A stretch of 64,000 bases of DNA from NCBI RefSeq assembly GCF_001552195.1, contig NZ_BCQS01000011.1, forward strand, positions 186,001-250,000, read 5' to 3'. Origin of the DNA: Actinomadura latina NBRC 106108. GTDB taxonomy: Bacteria > Actinomycetota > Actinomycetes > Streptosporangiales > Streptosporangiaceae. Shown here one piece after another: positions 9,094-17,415 of the stretch; position 1 is the first letter of the stretch, and every line of letters begins with the position of its first letter. The notes beneath the pieces are model-generated. The model was not told the DNA's origin and did not search any database. It saw nothing but the letters and a program-made list of their open reading frames with translations. Position numbers and translations under genes: made by a program.

Positions 9094-9684
9094 ATGAGCA
9101 GCACCTTCTCGCAAGGCCACCTCGTCCGGCTCCAGGACGAGCCTCCCGTCTGGCGTTTCGGCGACCTGCGGATCCGCCGCTACCACCCGGCCGACCACGG
9201 CACCGTCCTGGCCCTGCACCGCGAGGGCCTGGCCCAGGTCGGCCTGCGCCCCGGCGACGGCGTCTACTACGACCACGACTTCTTCCGCATGGAGGACATC
9301 TATCTCCGCAACGACGGCGAGTTCCTCGTCGGTGAACTCGACGACGGCATCGTCGCGATGGGCGGCCTGCGCCGCGCCGACCTCATCCCCGGCGGACACG
9401 CCCGCGCGTTCGGCGGCTACGCCCCCGGCGCCCCGAAACTGGACGCCGTCGAGATGGTCCGCCTGCGCGTCCTGCCCGCCGTCCAGCGCCGCGGCTATGG
9501 CGCCGCCGTCGTCCGCGCCCTGGAGGAGCGCGCCGCCGAGTACGGCTACCGCATCCTCCGCGCCGACACCACCGAGCTCCAGGGTCCGGCCCTGGCCCTC
9601 TACCGCACGTTCGGCTGGACGGAGACCCGCCGCGAGACCATAGGCGGCATAGTCAACATCTACCTAGAAAAACCCCTCCGCTGA
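9094..9684 (+). CDS. GNAT family N-acetyltransferase
   Basis: A 196-residue acetyltransferase. The core is VEMVRLRVLPAVQRRGYGAAVVRALEERA, with acetyl-CoA loop RRGYGA near residue 132, then YGYRILRADTT and ALALYRTFGWTE. An N-terminal stretch RIRRYHPADHGTVLALHREGL is typical of the fold. The substrate is unknown. It follows the HTH regulator by 7 nt and is probably co-transcribed with it. Confidence 0.8.
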   Translation: MSSTFSQGHLVRLQDEPPVWRFGDLRIRRYHPADHGTVLALHREGLAQVGLRPGDGVYYDHDFFRMEDIYLRNDGEFLVGELDDGIVAMGGLRRADLIPGGHARAFGGYAPGAPKLDAVEMVRLRVLPAVQRRGYGAAVVRALEERAAEYGYRILRADTTELQGPALALYRTFGWTETRRETIGGIVNIYLEKPLR

Positions 9685-9735
9685 CCGGCCCCACCCAGGG
9701 TTCGTGACCACACCAGCCAATAAGAACAAGCACGA

Positions 9736-9770
9736 CCCCCTCCTGGAGGCTTCCCAACCCCAGGAGGGGG
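9736..9770. terminator. bidirectional terminator hairpin
   Basis: A perfect 11-bp inverted repeat (CCCCCTCCTGG at 9736-9746, complement at 9760-9770) with a 13-nt loop lies between the rightward GNAT gene and the leftward methyltransferase gene. It can serve both. Confidence 0.65.
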
Positions 9771-9860
9771 CCGATCTGTCGCACGGTGTCCCGTGCGTGT
9801 TCTTGGGGGAGCGTAGCGCGAGCACCGGGCCGCGTCCTAGAGGCGGGGTCCAGGAAAGAT

Positions 9861-10643
9861 TCAGGAGCGGCGGCCTCCGACCACCTGCATCAAGGGATAG
9901 CGGCGCCGGCGGACGTCGGTGAAGCCCCGTGCGGTGAGCGCTCGGGTGACCTCTCGGTCGCCGAAGACGGTGAATCCGGTGGTGCGGCGGAGCAGTTCGC
10001 CGGCGATCCGGGCGGAGGGGAGCGGGGTGGGGCGGCGGGACGTGAGGATGATGAGCCGGCCGCCGGGTTTGAGGACGCGGGTCATGCCGTCCACGGCCGT
10101 CCACGGGTCGTCGAACAGGTAGAGGGCGCCGAAGCAGCAGACGGCGTCGAACACGCCGTCGCGGAACGGCAGGTCGACGGCGTCGCCGCGGACGTAGCCG
10201 ATGTTCTCTCCGCCGCCGGGTCGCGGGGTGTCGCTGACGGCTCGGGCGAGCATGGTCTCGGAGGCGTCGAGTCCGACGACGAGGCCGTCCGGCGGGACGC
10301 CCTCGGCGAGGGCGCGGGTGACGTTCCCCGGGCCGCATGCCACGTCCAGCACCGTCGCGGGCCGGTGGGCGGTGAGGCCGAGCCAGCCGCGGGCCAGCGC
10401 GTGCTCGGCCGCGGTGTCGGGGCCGAAGGGCCAGCCCTTGGCCAGGTTGAAGCCGATGGGCCGCCAGACCTTCTCGTAGATCCGCGGCAGGAACGTCGAC
10501 TCCATGGCGGACTGGGCGAGGGACGGCTTCGTGGGCGCTCCGAGCAGGTCGAGGTACCCGGCCGACGCGTCGGGCGCCCCGGGCGGCTCGCGGAGCAGGT
10601 CGAGGACCCGCTCCATCGTCGTCTGTACCGTCGTCTCACTCAC
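9861..10643 (-). CDS. class I SAM-dependent methyltransferase
   Basis: A 260-residue methyltransferase. The SAM loop TVLDVACGPGNVTRAL lies near residue 100, followed by GLDASETMLARA (acidic motif II), GDAVDLPFRDGVFDAVCC, and LKPGGRL. The set resembles ubiquinone/menaquinone or small-molecule methyltransferases of the UbiE group. The substrate is not clear. The GTG start overlaps the prolyl oligopeptidase stop (GTGA), which fixes the start and shows translational coupling. An internal ATG at 10616 is a weaker choice. The same frame stays open far upstream across other genes, but that is only a high-GC shadow. Confidence 0.82.
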   Translation of the reverse strand: MSETTVQTTMERVLDLLREPPGAPDASAGYLDLLGAPTKPSLAQSAMESTFLPRIYEKVWRPIGFNLAKGWPFGPDTAAEHALARGWLGLTAHRPATVLDVACGPGNVTRALAEGVPPDGLVVGLDASETMLARAVSDTPRPGGGENIGYVRGDAVDLPFRDGVFDAVCCFGALYLFDDPWTAVDGMTRVLKPGGRLIILTSRRPTPLPSARIAGELLRRTTGFTVFGDREVTRALTARGFTDVRRRRYPLMQVVGGRRS

Positions 10644-12748
10644 CCCGCTATTAGACCACGAGTCAATTCGGCGTGGCCCGGGAAGGCCAGTCCGGTCTGC
10701 GCGGCCATGAACGCGAGGGTGTCGGTCATCAGGTCGGCCGAGCGGCTCACCGACCGGGCGGCGTGGCCGACCTCGGCCTCGTTCCGCAGCAGGATCGGCG
10801 CGTCGGACGCGGTGGCGTGCTGCAGCGCGGCGCACAGCTTGCGGGCGTGCAGCGGGTCCACCCGGGTATCGCTGCCGAACGTCGTGAACAGGACGGCCGG
10901 GTAGGCGGTCCCGGCGTGGACGTGGTGGTACGGGGAGTAGCCGATCAGCCAGCCGAACTCCTCGGGGTCGTCCGCCGTCCCGTACTCGTCGTTCCAGGTC
11001 TGCCCCAGGCCGAACCTCTCGTAGCGCGCCATGTCGAGGAGGGGCGCCGAGCAGACCACCGCCCGGTACAGGTCGGGACGCTGGGTGAGGGCCGCGCCGA
11101 CGAGCAGGCCGCCGTTGGAGCCGCCGGAGATCGCGAGCTGCGCCGGCGTGGTCAGGCCGTCCGCGATCAGCTTCTCGGCGGCGGCGTGGAAGTCGTCGAA
11201 CACGTTCTGCTTGCGGTCCCGCATGCCCGCGCGGTGCCACTCCTCGCCCTCCTCGGAGCCGCCGCGCAGGTTCGCGACCGCGTAGACGCCGCCCGCCTCC
11301 ACCCAGGCCAGGACGCTCGCCGAGTAGGACGGTGTCAGGGAGATGTTGAAGCCGCCGTACCCGTAGAGGATCGTGGGGCGCGGGCCGGAGAGGCCGGGCC
11401 GGGAAGCGACCAGCATCCGCACCTCGGTCCCGTCCCGGGACGTGTAGGCGACCTGGCGCGTCTCGATCTCCGGCACCTCGACCGAGCCCGGCGCCGACGC
11501 CCACGGCGTCGTCTCGCCGGTGCGCGCGTCGTAGCGCATCACCGCGGACGGCGTGACGTTGTCGGTGTAGCCGAACCACGCCTCGTGCCCGCCCTCGGGC
11601 CGCTCGACGAGCCCGCCGATCGAGCCGAGGCCCGGCGTCGGCACGGTCCCGGTGCGCTCGCCCGTCTCCAGGTCGTGGACGGTGATCTCGCTGATCGCAT
11701 GCCGCGTCCACCCGGCGAGGAGGACGGGCCGGTCCAGGTCGTCGAGGATCGCGAAGTCGGTGAGGACGGCCTCCGGGTCCTCCGGGACGAGGTCCCGCCA
11801 CCGCTCGTAGGACGGATCGGACGGGTCGGCGACGCAGAGGCGGGAGCGGGGCGCGTCCCGGTCGGTGAAGATGTAGGCGCGGCCGTCGCGCCCGACGTGC
11901 AGGCCGGTGCCGGCGTCCACGCCCTCCTGGACGGCCCGCAGCGCCGGCGCCTCCGGGGAGGACGCGGACAGGTCCGCGATCCACAGGTCGTTGCGCGGTG
12001 CCGTGCCCTGCGACGACGAGACCGTCAGCCAGCGCCCGTCCCGGCTGACCCCGACCCCGTAGTAGTTGGTCTTGTCCATCCCCGCGCCGAAGATCAGTAC
12101 GTCGTCGGTGTCGGGTTCGGTGCCGACCCGGTGCAGGTAGACGCGCCGGTGGTACTGCTCCTCGCCCGCCGGGACGTCCCGCGCGGGCAGCCGCCGCGCG
12201 TAGTAGTACGCCTCCCCGCCCGGCAGCCACGCCACCGACGAGTACCGCGCCCGGTCGATCGGCCCCTCCACCTGCTCGCCGGTCGCGACGTCCAGCACGT
12301 ACAGCAGGGACTCCTCGTCCCCGCCGGTCGAGATCTTGTACGCGAGCCGGCGGCCCTCCTTGTCGGGCTGCCACCCGTCGAGCGTCGTCGTCCCGTCCGG
12401 GTCGAGCGCGATGGGGTCGACGAGGACGCGCTCGGCGCCGTCCGGCCCGGCCGTGTAGAGGACGGGGTGCTCCTGGTCGGCGGCGCGCCGGGTGAAGAAC
12501 CGCCGTTCGCCCCGCCACACGGGGGATCCGACGCTGCCCGCGCCGAGCAGTTCGCCGAGCCGCTTCCGCAGCGCGTCCCGGCCCGGCAGCGCGTCCACGA
12601 CCTTGTGGAAGAGCCGGTCCTGCGCGGCGAGCCACTCCCCGGTGTCGTCGCTGCCGGCGTCCTCCAGCCACCGGTACGGGTCCGCGACCCGGTGACCGTG
12701 GATGTCCTCGACGATGTCCTGGCGCTGCGCGGGCGGATACGGCGTCAT
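10640..12748 (-). CDS. prolyl oligopeptidase, family S9A
   Basis: A 702-residue cytosolic peptidase that cleaves short peptides after proline. The N-terminal DPYRWLEDAGSDDTGEWLAAQD is the S9A hallmark. A beta-propeller occupies about residues 75-430. The hydrolase domain carries nucleophile Ser544 in ISGGSNGGLLVG, an Asp near 627 (SDTRVDPLHA) and His near 662 (EVGHAA). The family is usually about 680-720 residues. There is no Shine-Dalgarno sequence before the ATG, but TACAGT (12755-12760) ends six bases before it, which suggests a leaderless mRNA. The methyltransferase follows with a 4-nt overlap. Confidence 0.92.
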   Translation of the reverse strand: MTPYPPAQRQDIVEDIHGHRVADPYRWLEDAGSDDTGEWLAAQDRLFHKVVDALPGRDALRKRLGELLGAGSVGSPVWRGERRFFTRRAADQEHPVLYTAGPDGAERVLVDPIALDPDGTTTLDGWQPDKEGRRLAYKISTGGDEESLLYVLDVATGEQVEGPIDRARYSSVAWLPGGEAYYYARRLPARDVPAGEEQYHRRVYLHRVGTEPDTDDVLIFGAGMDKTNYYGVGVSRDGRWLTVSSSQGTAPRNDLWIADLSASSPEAPALRAVQEGVDAGTGLHVGRDGRAYIFTDRDAPRSRLCVADPSDPSYERWRDLVPEDPEAVLTDFAILDDLDRPVLLAGWTRHAISEITVHDLETGERTGTVPTPGLGSIGGLVERPEGGHEAWFGYTDNVTPSAVMRYDARTGETTPWASAPGSVEVPEIETRQVAYTSRDGTEVRMLVASRPGLSGPRPTILYGYGGFNISLTPSYSASVLAWVEAGGVYAVANLRGGSEEGEEWHRAGMRDRKQNVFDDFHAAAEKLIADGLTTPAQLAISGGSNGGLLVGAALTQRPDLYRAVVCSAPLLDMARYERFGLGQTWNDEYGTADDPEEFGWLIGYSPYHHVHAGTAYPAVLFTTFGSDTRVDPLHARKLCAALQHATASDAPILLRNEAEVGHAARSVSRSADLMTDTLAFMAAQTGLAFPGHAELTRGLIAG

Positions 12749-12803
12749 GAATGCACTGTATTGGCCGTTCCGGGCTGCCCGTCCCGCACACTCCGAACCG
12801 TCT

Positions 12804-12823
12804 CGAACGCACGCATGCGTTCG
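12804..12823. promoter_or_regulatory. inverted repeat between divergent genes, possible operator
   Basis: CGAACGCA (12804-12811), a 4-nt spacer and TGCGTTCG (12816-12823) form a perfect 8-bp dyad. It lies between the prolyl oligopeptidase gene and the HNH unit. The shape suits a dimeric repressor. The protein is unknown. Confidence 0.35.
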
Positions 12824-12915
12824 ATCCGGCCTCCGAGGGGGGAATATTGGGGTAGCGGACGGGCTCCGTCAGACGCCACACTGATGAAGGTCGGGTCGCC
12901 CCTGGGGAGGTCCTC

Positions 12916-13023
12916 ATGGCGAGTGCGCAGGAACCGGAAACAATAACCGGGCCTCGGTTCGAGGCGCGGATGCCCGCGCCCGCCGAGGCCAGTGAAGCGC
13001 AGAACCCGGTGGAGGCCGTCTGA
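12916..13023 (+). CDS. 35-residue ORF coupled to the HNH nuclease
   Basis: ATG 12916 follows ggggagg by five bases, one of the best ribosome sites in the window. The frame encodes 35 residues, rich in Ala, Pro and Glu, and ends in TGATG, so its stop shares a base with the HNH start. It has no hydrophobic or Cys motif and no recognisable domain. It may be a leader whose translation opens the HNH start, or a small acidic partner protein. I do not recognise it. Confidence 0.5.
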   Translation: MASAQEPETITGPRFEARMPAPAEASEAQNPVEAV

Positions 13024-13532
13024 TGCGGCAGGTCCTCCTCCTGAACGCGACGTACGAACCACTCACCACGCTGCCGCTGCGGCGGGCGGTCTGCCTCGTG
13101 CTCCGGGAGAAGGCCGAGATCGTCCACCATGACACCTCGGGCGCGGTGCTGCATTCGGCCGCGATGACGGTCGAGGTGCCGTCCGTGATCCGGCTGCGCC
13201 GCTACGTGCGCATCCCGTTCCGCACCCGCGTCCCGCTGACGCGCGCCGCGCTGATGCGCCGCGACAGCTTCCGCTGCGTCTACTGCGGCCGCCGCGCCGA
13301 GACCATCGACCACGTCCACCCGCGCAGCCGCGGCGGCAAGCACGTCTGGGAGAACTGCGTCGCCTCCTGCATGACCTGCAACCACCGCAAGGCCGACCGC
13401 CTCCTGTCCGAACTGGGGTGGACGCTCAGCATCACCCCGGCCGTCCCCCGCGGAGCCCACTGGCGCCTCATAGGACTGGTCCACGACGGCGACCCGCAAT
13501 GGGCCCCGTATGTCACCGAACCCGCGGCGTGA
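13023..13532 (+). CDS. HNH endonuclease
   Basis: A 169-residue HNH protein. A beta-rich N-terminal part (MRQVLLLNATYEPL, widespread in actinobacteria and cyanobacteria) precedes the nuclease fold. Zinc ligands are C85xxC88 and C116xxC119. The catalytic segment TIDHVHPRSRGG gives His97, with Asn111 and His121 completing H-N-H. The family cuts or nicks DNA. This subfamily has no firmly known role that I can name. Translation is coupled to the 35-residue ORF upstream, and the FmdB gene follows 24 nt later. Confidence 0.85.
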   Translation: MRQVLLLNATYEPLTTLPLRRAVCLVLREKAEIVHHDTSGAVLHSAAMTVEVPSVIRLRRYVRIPFRTRVPLTRAALMRRDSFRCVYCGRRAETIDHVHPRSRGGKHVWENCVASCMTCNHRKADRLLSELGWTLSITPAVPRGAHWRLIGLVHDGDPQWAPYVTEPAA

Positions 13533-13556
13533 CCGGCGACCCCTTATCCTGGGGGC

Positions 13557-13775
13557 GTGCCTCGTTATGACTACCGCTGCCGCGCGTGCGGGTCGACCTT
13601 CGAGGTCTCCCGCCCGATGATCAATGCGTCCGATCCGGCGCCGTGCCCGGAGGGGCACGACGACACGGTGAAGCTGCTGTCCACGGTCGCCGTGACCGGC
13701 ACGTCGCGGGGAACCGCGCCGCCGCCGAAGCCCGCCGGCGGAGGCGGCTGCTGCGGCGGAGGCTGCTGCTCCTAG
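13557..13775 (+). CDS. FmdB-family zinc ribbon protein
   Basis: A 72-residue protein opening with PRYDYRCRACGSTFEV, the FmdB/CxxC regulatory-protein zinc ribbon (CxxC at about 8-11, partner Cys at about 30 in PCPEG). The tail is Gly/Cys-rich with three closely spaced Cys pairs or singles (GGCCGGGCCS), common in actinobacterial homologues. The role is unclear. The GTG has no Shine-Dalgarno site, but TATCCT (13545-13550) ends six bases before it, which fits leaderless transcription. Its stop overlaps the convergent DUF1330 stop (CTAG). Confidence 0.8.
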   Translation: MPRYDYRCRACGSTFEVSRPMINASDPAPCPEGHDDTVKLLSTVAVTGTSRGTAPPPKPAGGGGCCGGGCCS

Positions 13776-14119
13776 CCGTTCTGGGCGGCGCGCATGGCCT
13801 TCCCGGTGGCGGCGGCGTCGTAGTTCGGCGGGACGCCCCGCAGCAGGACGGCGGTGCCCTCGATGTGGTCGGTGCGCATGCGGAGGATCGCCTGGTAGGC
13901 GTCCGACTCGTACCAGCCGCGGGCCTTGTCCATGTCGGGGAACTCGATGAGGACGTAGCCGCCCTCCAGCGGGCCCTCGATCACGTCGGGATCGGTTCCG
14001 TGGACGAGGAAACGGCCGCCGAACGGGTCCATGGTGGCCTGGATGCGCTCGATGTAGGTGAAGACGTCCTCGTGCAGGGGCGGCTGGGGACGCAGGTGGG
14101 CGAGGGCGTAGGCGGTCAT
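13772..14119 (-). CDS. DUF1330 family protein
   Basis: A 115-residue protein of the DUF1330 ferredoxin-like (dimeric alpha/beta-barrel) group. The hallmarks are FGGRFLVHGTDPDVIEGP, YVLIEFPDMDKARGWYESDAYQAI and the following R-x-x-x-x-E-G-T. No enzymatic role is established for the family. The ATG follows aaggagctcgcg. The extra residues of the longer frame have no ribosome site. It is a lone gene that faces FmdB and lies downstream of ilvD on the same strand with a gap of 96 nt. Confidence 0.8.
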   Translation of the reverse strand: MTAYALAHLRPQPPLHEDVFTYIERIQATMDPFGGRFLVHGTDPDVIEGPLEGGYVLIEFPDMDKARGWYESDAYQAILRMRTDHIEGTAVLLRGVPPNYDAAATGKAMRAAQNG

Positions 14120-14215
14120 CGCGAGCTCCTTCGGTGGTGGTCGCCGGGCTGTTCGCCTGACGACCACCACTCTTCCCCGGAAAGGGAACGAAGCCGATTA
14201 CCCGCCGGGTAATGC

Positions 14216-16078
14216 TCAGCCGTTGAGGCGTTCGACCTGCGACACGTCGCGGGCGGCGCCGGTGGAGGCGGACGTCGCCATCGCGGCGTAGGCGCGGAGC
14301 GCGGCGCTGACCGGGCGGTGCCGGTCGCGGGGGCGGTAGCCGCCGAGGTCGGCGAGCAGCTTCTCGCGGCGGATCTCCAGCTCGTCGGCCGGGACGTCGA
14401 GTTCCAGGACGCGGTTCGGGATGTCGATCACGACGCGGTCGCCGTCCTCGACGAGGGCGATGACGCCGCCGCCCGCCGCCTCGGGAGAGGCGTGCCCGAT
14501 GGACAGGCCGGACGTCCCGCCGGAGAACCGGCCGTCGGTGATCAGCGCGCACGCCTTGCCGAGCCCGCGGCCCTTGAGGAAGCTCGTCGGGTACAGCATC
14601 TCCTGCATGCCGGGGCCGCCCTTGGGGCCCTCGTAGCGGATCACGACGACGTCCCCGGCCTTGATCTTCCCGCTGAGGATGCCGTCGACGGCGTCGTCCT
14701 GCGACTCGAAGACGACGGCGGGGCCGGTGAACGTCCAGAGTTCCTCTTCGACGCCGGCGGTCTTCACGATCGCGCCGTCGGGAGCGATGTTGCCGCGCAG
14801 GACGGCGAGGCCGCCGTCGGCGGTGTAGGCGTGCTCCACCGAGCGGATGCAGCCGTTCTCGCGGTCCAGGTCGAGCGACTCCCAGCGGGCGCTCTGCGAG
14901 AACGCCGAGGTGCTGCGGACGCCGCCGGGCGCCGCGTGGAACATCTCGACGGCCTCGGGCAGCACGTCGGGGGAGCGGACGTCCCACTTGGCGACGAGCT
15001 CGTCCATGGACGCGGAGTGGATCGAGTGGGCGGAGCTGTTCAGCAGCCCGCCCCGGTTCAGCTCGCCGAGCAGGGCGGGGATGCCGCCGGCGCGGTGGCA
15101 GTCCTCGACGTGGTACTTGCCGGTCGCCGGGGCCAGCTTGCAGACGCACGGGACGCGGCGGGACACGGCGTCGATCTCGGCGAGGCCGAAGTCGACGCCG
15201 GCCTCGGTCGCGGCGGCGAGCAGGTGCAGGATCGTGTTGGTGGACCCGCCCATCGCGACGTCCAGCACCATGGCGTTCTCGAACGCGTCGCGGGTGGCGA
15301 TGTTCAGCGGCAGGACGGACTCGTCGTCGCCGTCGTAGTACCGCTTCGCGACCTCGACGACGGTGCGGCCGGCGTCCTGGTAGAGGTGGCGGCGGGCGGT
15401 GTGCGTGGCGAGGACGGTGCCGTTGCCGGGCAGCGCCAGCCCGATCGCCTCGGTGAGGCAGTTCATCGAGTTGGCGGTGAACATGCCGGAGCAGGACCCG
15501 CAGGTCGGACAGGCGCTCTCCTCCATCTCGAGGAGCTTGTCCTCGGCGACGGAGCCGTCCGCGGAGGCGATGATCGGGTCGATCAGGTCGAGCTTGTTGC
15601 CGCCCATGACGCCCTCGACCGGCTTGCCGGCCTCCATCGGGCCGCCGGAGACGAACACGGTCGGGATGTTGAGCCGCAGCGCGGCCAGCAGCATGCCCGG
15701 GGTGATCTTGTCGCAGTTGGAGACGCAGACGAGGGCGTCGGCGCAGTGCGCGTTCACCATGTACTCGATCGCGTCCGCGATGACCTCGCGGGACGGCAGC
15801 GAGTACAGCATGCCGTCGTGGCCCATCGCGATGCCGTCGTCGACGGCGATCGTGTTGAACTCGCGGGGCACGCCGCCGGCCTCGCGGACCGCGCCCGCGA
15901 CGACCTTGCCGACTGCGTCCAGGTGGACGTGGCCGGGCACGAACTGGGTGAAGCTGTTGGCCACCGCGACGATCGGCTTGCCGAAGTCCTCGCGTTCGAC
16001 GCCGCTGGCCCGCATGAGGGCGCGGGCGCCCGCCATGTTCCTGCCGTGCGTGACCGTGCGTGACCTGAGCGGTGGCAT
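14216..16078 (-). CDS. ilvD: dihydroxy-acid dehydratase
   Basis: A 620-residue IlvD that dehydrates 2,3-dihydroxy-isovalerate and -methylvalerate in valine/isoleucine synthesis. Family blocks include [15 protein letters not shown], the Fe-S Cys in [13 protein letters not shown], a second Cys cluster in [19 protein letters not shown], and the C-terminal [14 protein letters not shown]. Length is typical. ATG 16078 follows ggagagg. No other ilv gene is adjacent, so it stands alone, and a terminator upstream (16230-16253) insulates it from the NERD gene. Confidence 0.95.
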   Translation of the reverse strand: MPPLRSRTVTHGRNMAGARALMRASGVEREDFGKPIVAVANSFTQFVPGHVHLDAVGKVVAGAVREAGGVPREFNTIAVDDGIAMGHDGMLYSLPSREVIADAIEYMVNAHCADALVCVSNCDKITPGMLLAALRLNIPTVFVSGGPMEAGKPVEGVMGGNKLDLIDPIIASADGSVAEDKLLEMEESACPTCGSCSGMFTANSMNCLTEAIGLALPGNGTVLATHTARRHLYQDAGRTVVEVAKRYYDGDDESVLPLNIATRDAFENAMVLDVAMGGSTNTILHLLAAATEAGVDFGLAEIDAVSRRVPCVCKLAPATGKYHVEDCHRAGGIPALLGELNRGGLLNSSAHSIHSASMDELVAKWDVRSPDVLPEAVEMFHAAPGGVRSTSAFSQSARWESLDLDRENGCIRSVEHAYTADGGLAVLRGNIAPDGAIVKTAGVEEELWTFTGPAVVFESQDDAVDGILSGKIKAGDVVVIRYEGPKGGPGMQEMLYPTSFLKGRGLGKACALITDGRFSGGTSGLSIGHASPEAAGGGVIALVEDGDRVVIDIPNRVLELDVPADELEIRREKLLADLGGYRPRDRHRPVSAALRAYAAMATSASTGAARDVSQVERLNG

Positions 16079-16225
16079 AGAGACCTCTCCAAACCTGTGA
16101 CGTGCCGAGCCGTGTGCTGGAGCGTGCCCGCAGCGGCGGATCGCGGCGCTGCGGCCGGCTCAGCGGAGGTCGCGCGCGGGCCGGCCTGTGACGTCACCGA
16201 TGCTACCAACCGGCGGGAGACATGC

Positions 16226-16253
16226 GAAAAGCCGGGACGCGGCCGTCCCGGCT
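16226..16253 (-). terminator. intrinsic terminator with U-run
   Basis: A perfect 10-bp stem (16230-16239 with 16244-16253, loop CGGC) is followed on the minus strand by TTTTC. It lies about 90 nt after the NERD gene's stop and before ilvD. It is the most classical rho-independent terminator I found here. Confidence 0.75.
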
Positions 16254-16341
16254 GGTGTGAACCCGGCAAGGCGGCATCCCGGCGGGGCTCGTCGTCGAGC
16301 CTTGGGGCGGGCGGCCCGGGGAAGCAGGCCGCCCCCTGCGT

Positions 16342-17190
16342 CTAGTCGGGGTACTTCGGCGGCAGGGCCTTCTCGGCCGCCGAGAAGATGCGCTGCACGT
16401 CGCCGTCGGTGAGGATCTTCGGGCGGCGCCGCAGGTAGGCGCGGGCCCGGTTGCCCGCGTAGACGTCGACGTCCCGCACCCGCATGACCTTCCACGGGAT
16501 GGACGGGCCGTAGATCGCCACGGAGGGCTGCACCGGCACCTCGAAGCCGACCCGCTCGGCGAGGATGCTGCTCGCCATCTGGGCCTCCCACCGGGCCTCG
16601 TCCAGCCGGTCCTTCTTGTTGAAGGGCCCGTGGAAGAGCTTCATGTGGGACATGGTGCGCACGGGGAGGCGCTTGTCCCACTTCTCGGAGTCGATGGCGT
16701 AGACGCCGCTCGGCCCGATCACCAGGTGGTCGATGCGGCCGTCGCTGACACCGTCGTCGTCGCGCGGCACGGCCCGTGCGTGCAGGACGAGGTACCCGCT
16801 GCGCTCCAGGGCCTTCAGCTGCCGCTCGGTGCGCCGTTCGGCGGCCGACGACTTCTGCCAGGCGGCGACGGAGGAGCTCCTGCGGGAACTCCGGACGAGG
16901 TCGCCGACGACCACGAGGATCGCCGCGGCGACGCCGAACCGCCAGCCGAACACGACCAGGACGAGGACGCCGGCGACGGCGGCCGCGCCGATCCGCCACG
17001 TCCAGCGGCGGACGCGGGGGTCGTCGAGCACCGTCGCGGCGGTGCGCTCGTCGGGGCGCTCCTTCACCGGAGCCTGGTCATGGTGCTCACGCGCTTCCTC
17101 CGACCGTGCTTCCTGCGGCCGTGTCTCCTCGGATTCGGCCCGGGGCTGGCCCCGGGCTCCCTGCGTGTCGCCCCGCTCCATGATCGCCAT
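16342..17190 (-). CDS. membrane-anchored NERD (nuclease-related) domain protein
   Basis: A 282-residue protein. An acidic, Glu/Arg-rich N-terminal region (about 1-60) is followed by two adjacent hydrophobic spans (IGAAAVAGVLVLVVFGWRFGVAAAILVVVG). A cytoplasmic domain has the NERD pattern: AERRTERQLKALERSGYLVLHARAV, then GRIDHLVIGPSGVYAIDSEKW, where D-H and D-S-E-K resemble the restriction-like D...ExK core. The catalytic role of NERD proteins is unproven. Start choice: ATG 17190 has GGAG eight bases upstream. ATG 17226, twelve codons earlier, has ggagg at only 3 nt and remains possible. Confidence 0.75.
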   Translation of the reverse strand: MAIMERGDTQGARGQPRAESEETRPQEARSEEAREHHDQAPVKERPDERTAATVLDDPRVRRWTWRIGAAAVAGVLVLVVFGWRFGVAAAILVVVGDLVRSSRRSSSVAAWQKSSAAERRTERQLKALERSGYLVLHARAVPRDDDGVSDGRIDHLVIGPSGVYAIDSEKWDKRLPVRTMSHMKLFHGPFNKKDRLDEARWEAQMASSILAERVGFEVPVQPSVAIYGPSIPWKVMRVRDVDVYAGNRARAYLRRRPKILTDGDVQRIFSAAEKALPPKYPD

Positions 17191-17293
17191 AAGTGACGCT
17201 CCGTATTCCTTTCCCATCGGGGGCATGATCCTCCGTGCGCAGAGTAATCATCCGGCCGGTCGGCGACTAGTCATACGGGGTTAATAGTTTTGT

Positions 17294-17367
17294 CGCCGTA
17301 GGGTTAGTGAGTAACTTACGCGACGGACGGGTAGGACGATATTCTTCTCCTTTCGCCGCCGTAGGGT
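17294..17367. repeat. pair of 11-bp direct repeats upstream of the amidase gene
   Basis: CGCCGTAGGGT occurs at 17294-17304 and again at 17357-17367, 63 bp apart (six helical turns), in the AT-richer region between the NERD and amidase genes. They could be paired regulator sites. Confidence 0.35.
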
Positions 17368-17378
17368 CCCTGCCCTCT

Positions 17379-17407
17379 TTGATGCCCGCGCACACGGCGT
17401 CTAGCGT
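17379..17407 (+). promoter_or_regulatory. promoter of the amidase gene, leaderless start
   Basis: TTGATG (17379-17384), a 17-bp spacer and TAGCGT (17402-17407) fit the housekeeping consensus. The GTG start at 17416 lies eight bases after the -10 box and has no Shine-Dalgarno sequence, so the mRNA probably begins at or next to the start codon. Confidence 0.6.
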
Positions 17408-17415
17408 TCCGTTTT

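Noticed and set aside
9861..15149. An uninterrupted reading frame of 1762 codons on the minus strand
   Set aside because: It runs across the prolyl oligopeptidase, HNH, FmdB and IlvD genes in another frame. Only its end is the methyltransferase. It is a high-GC shadow.
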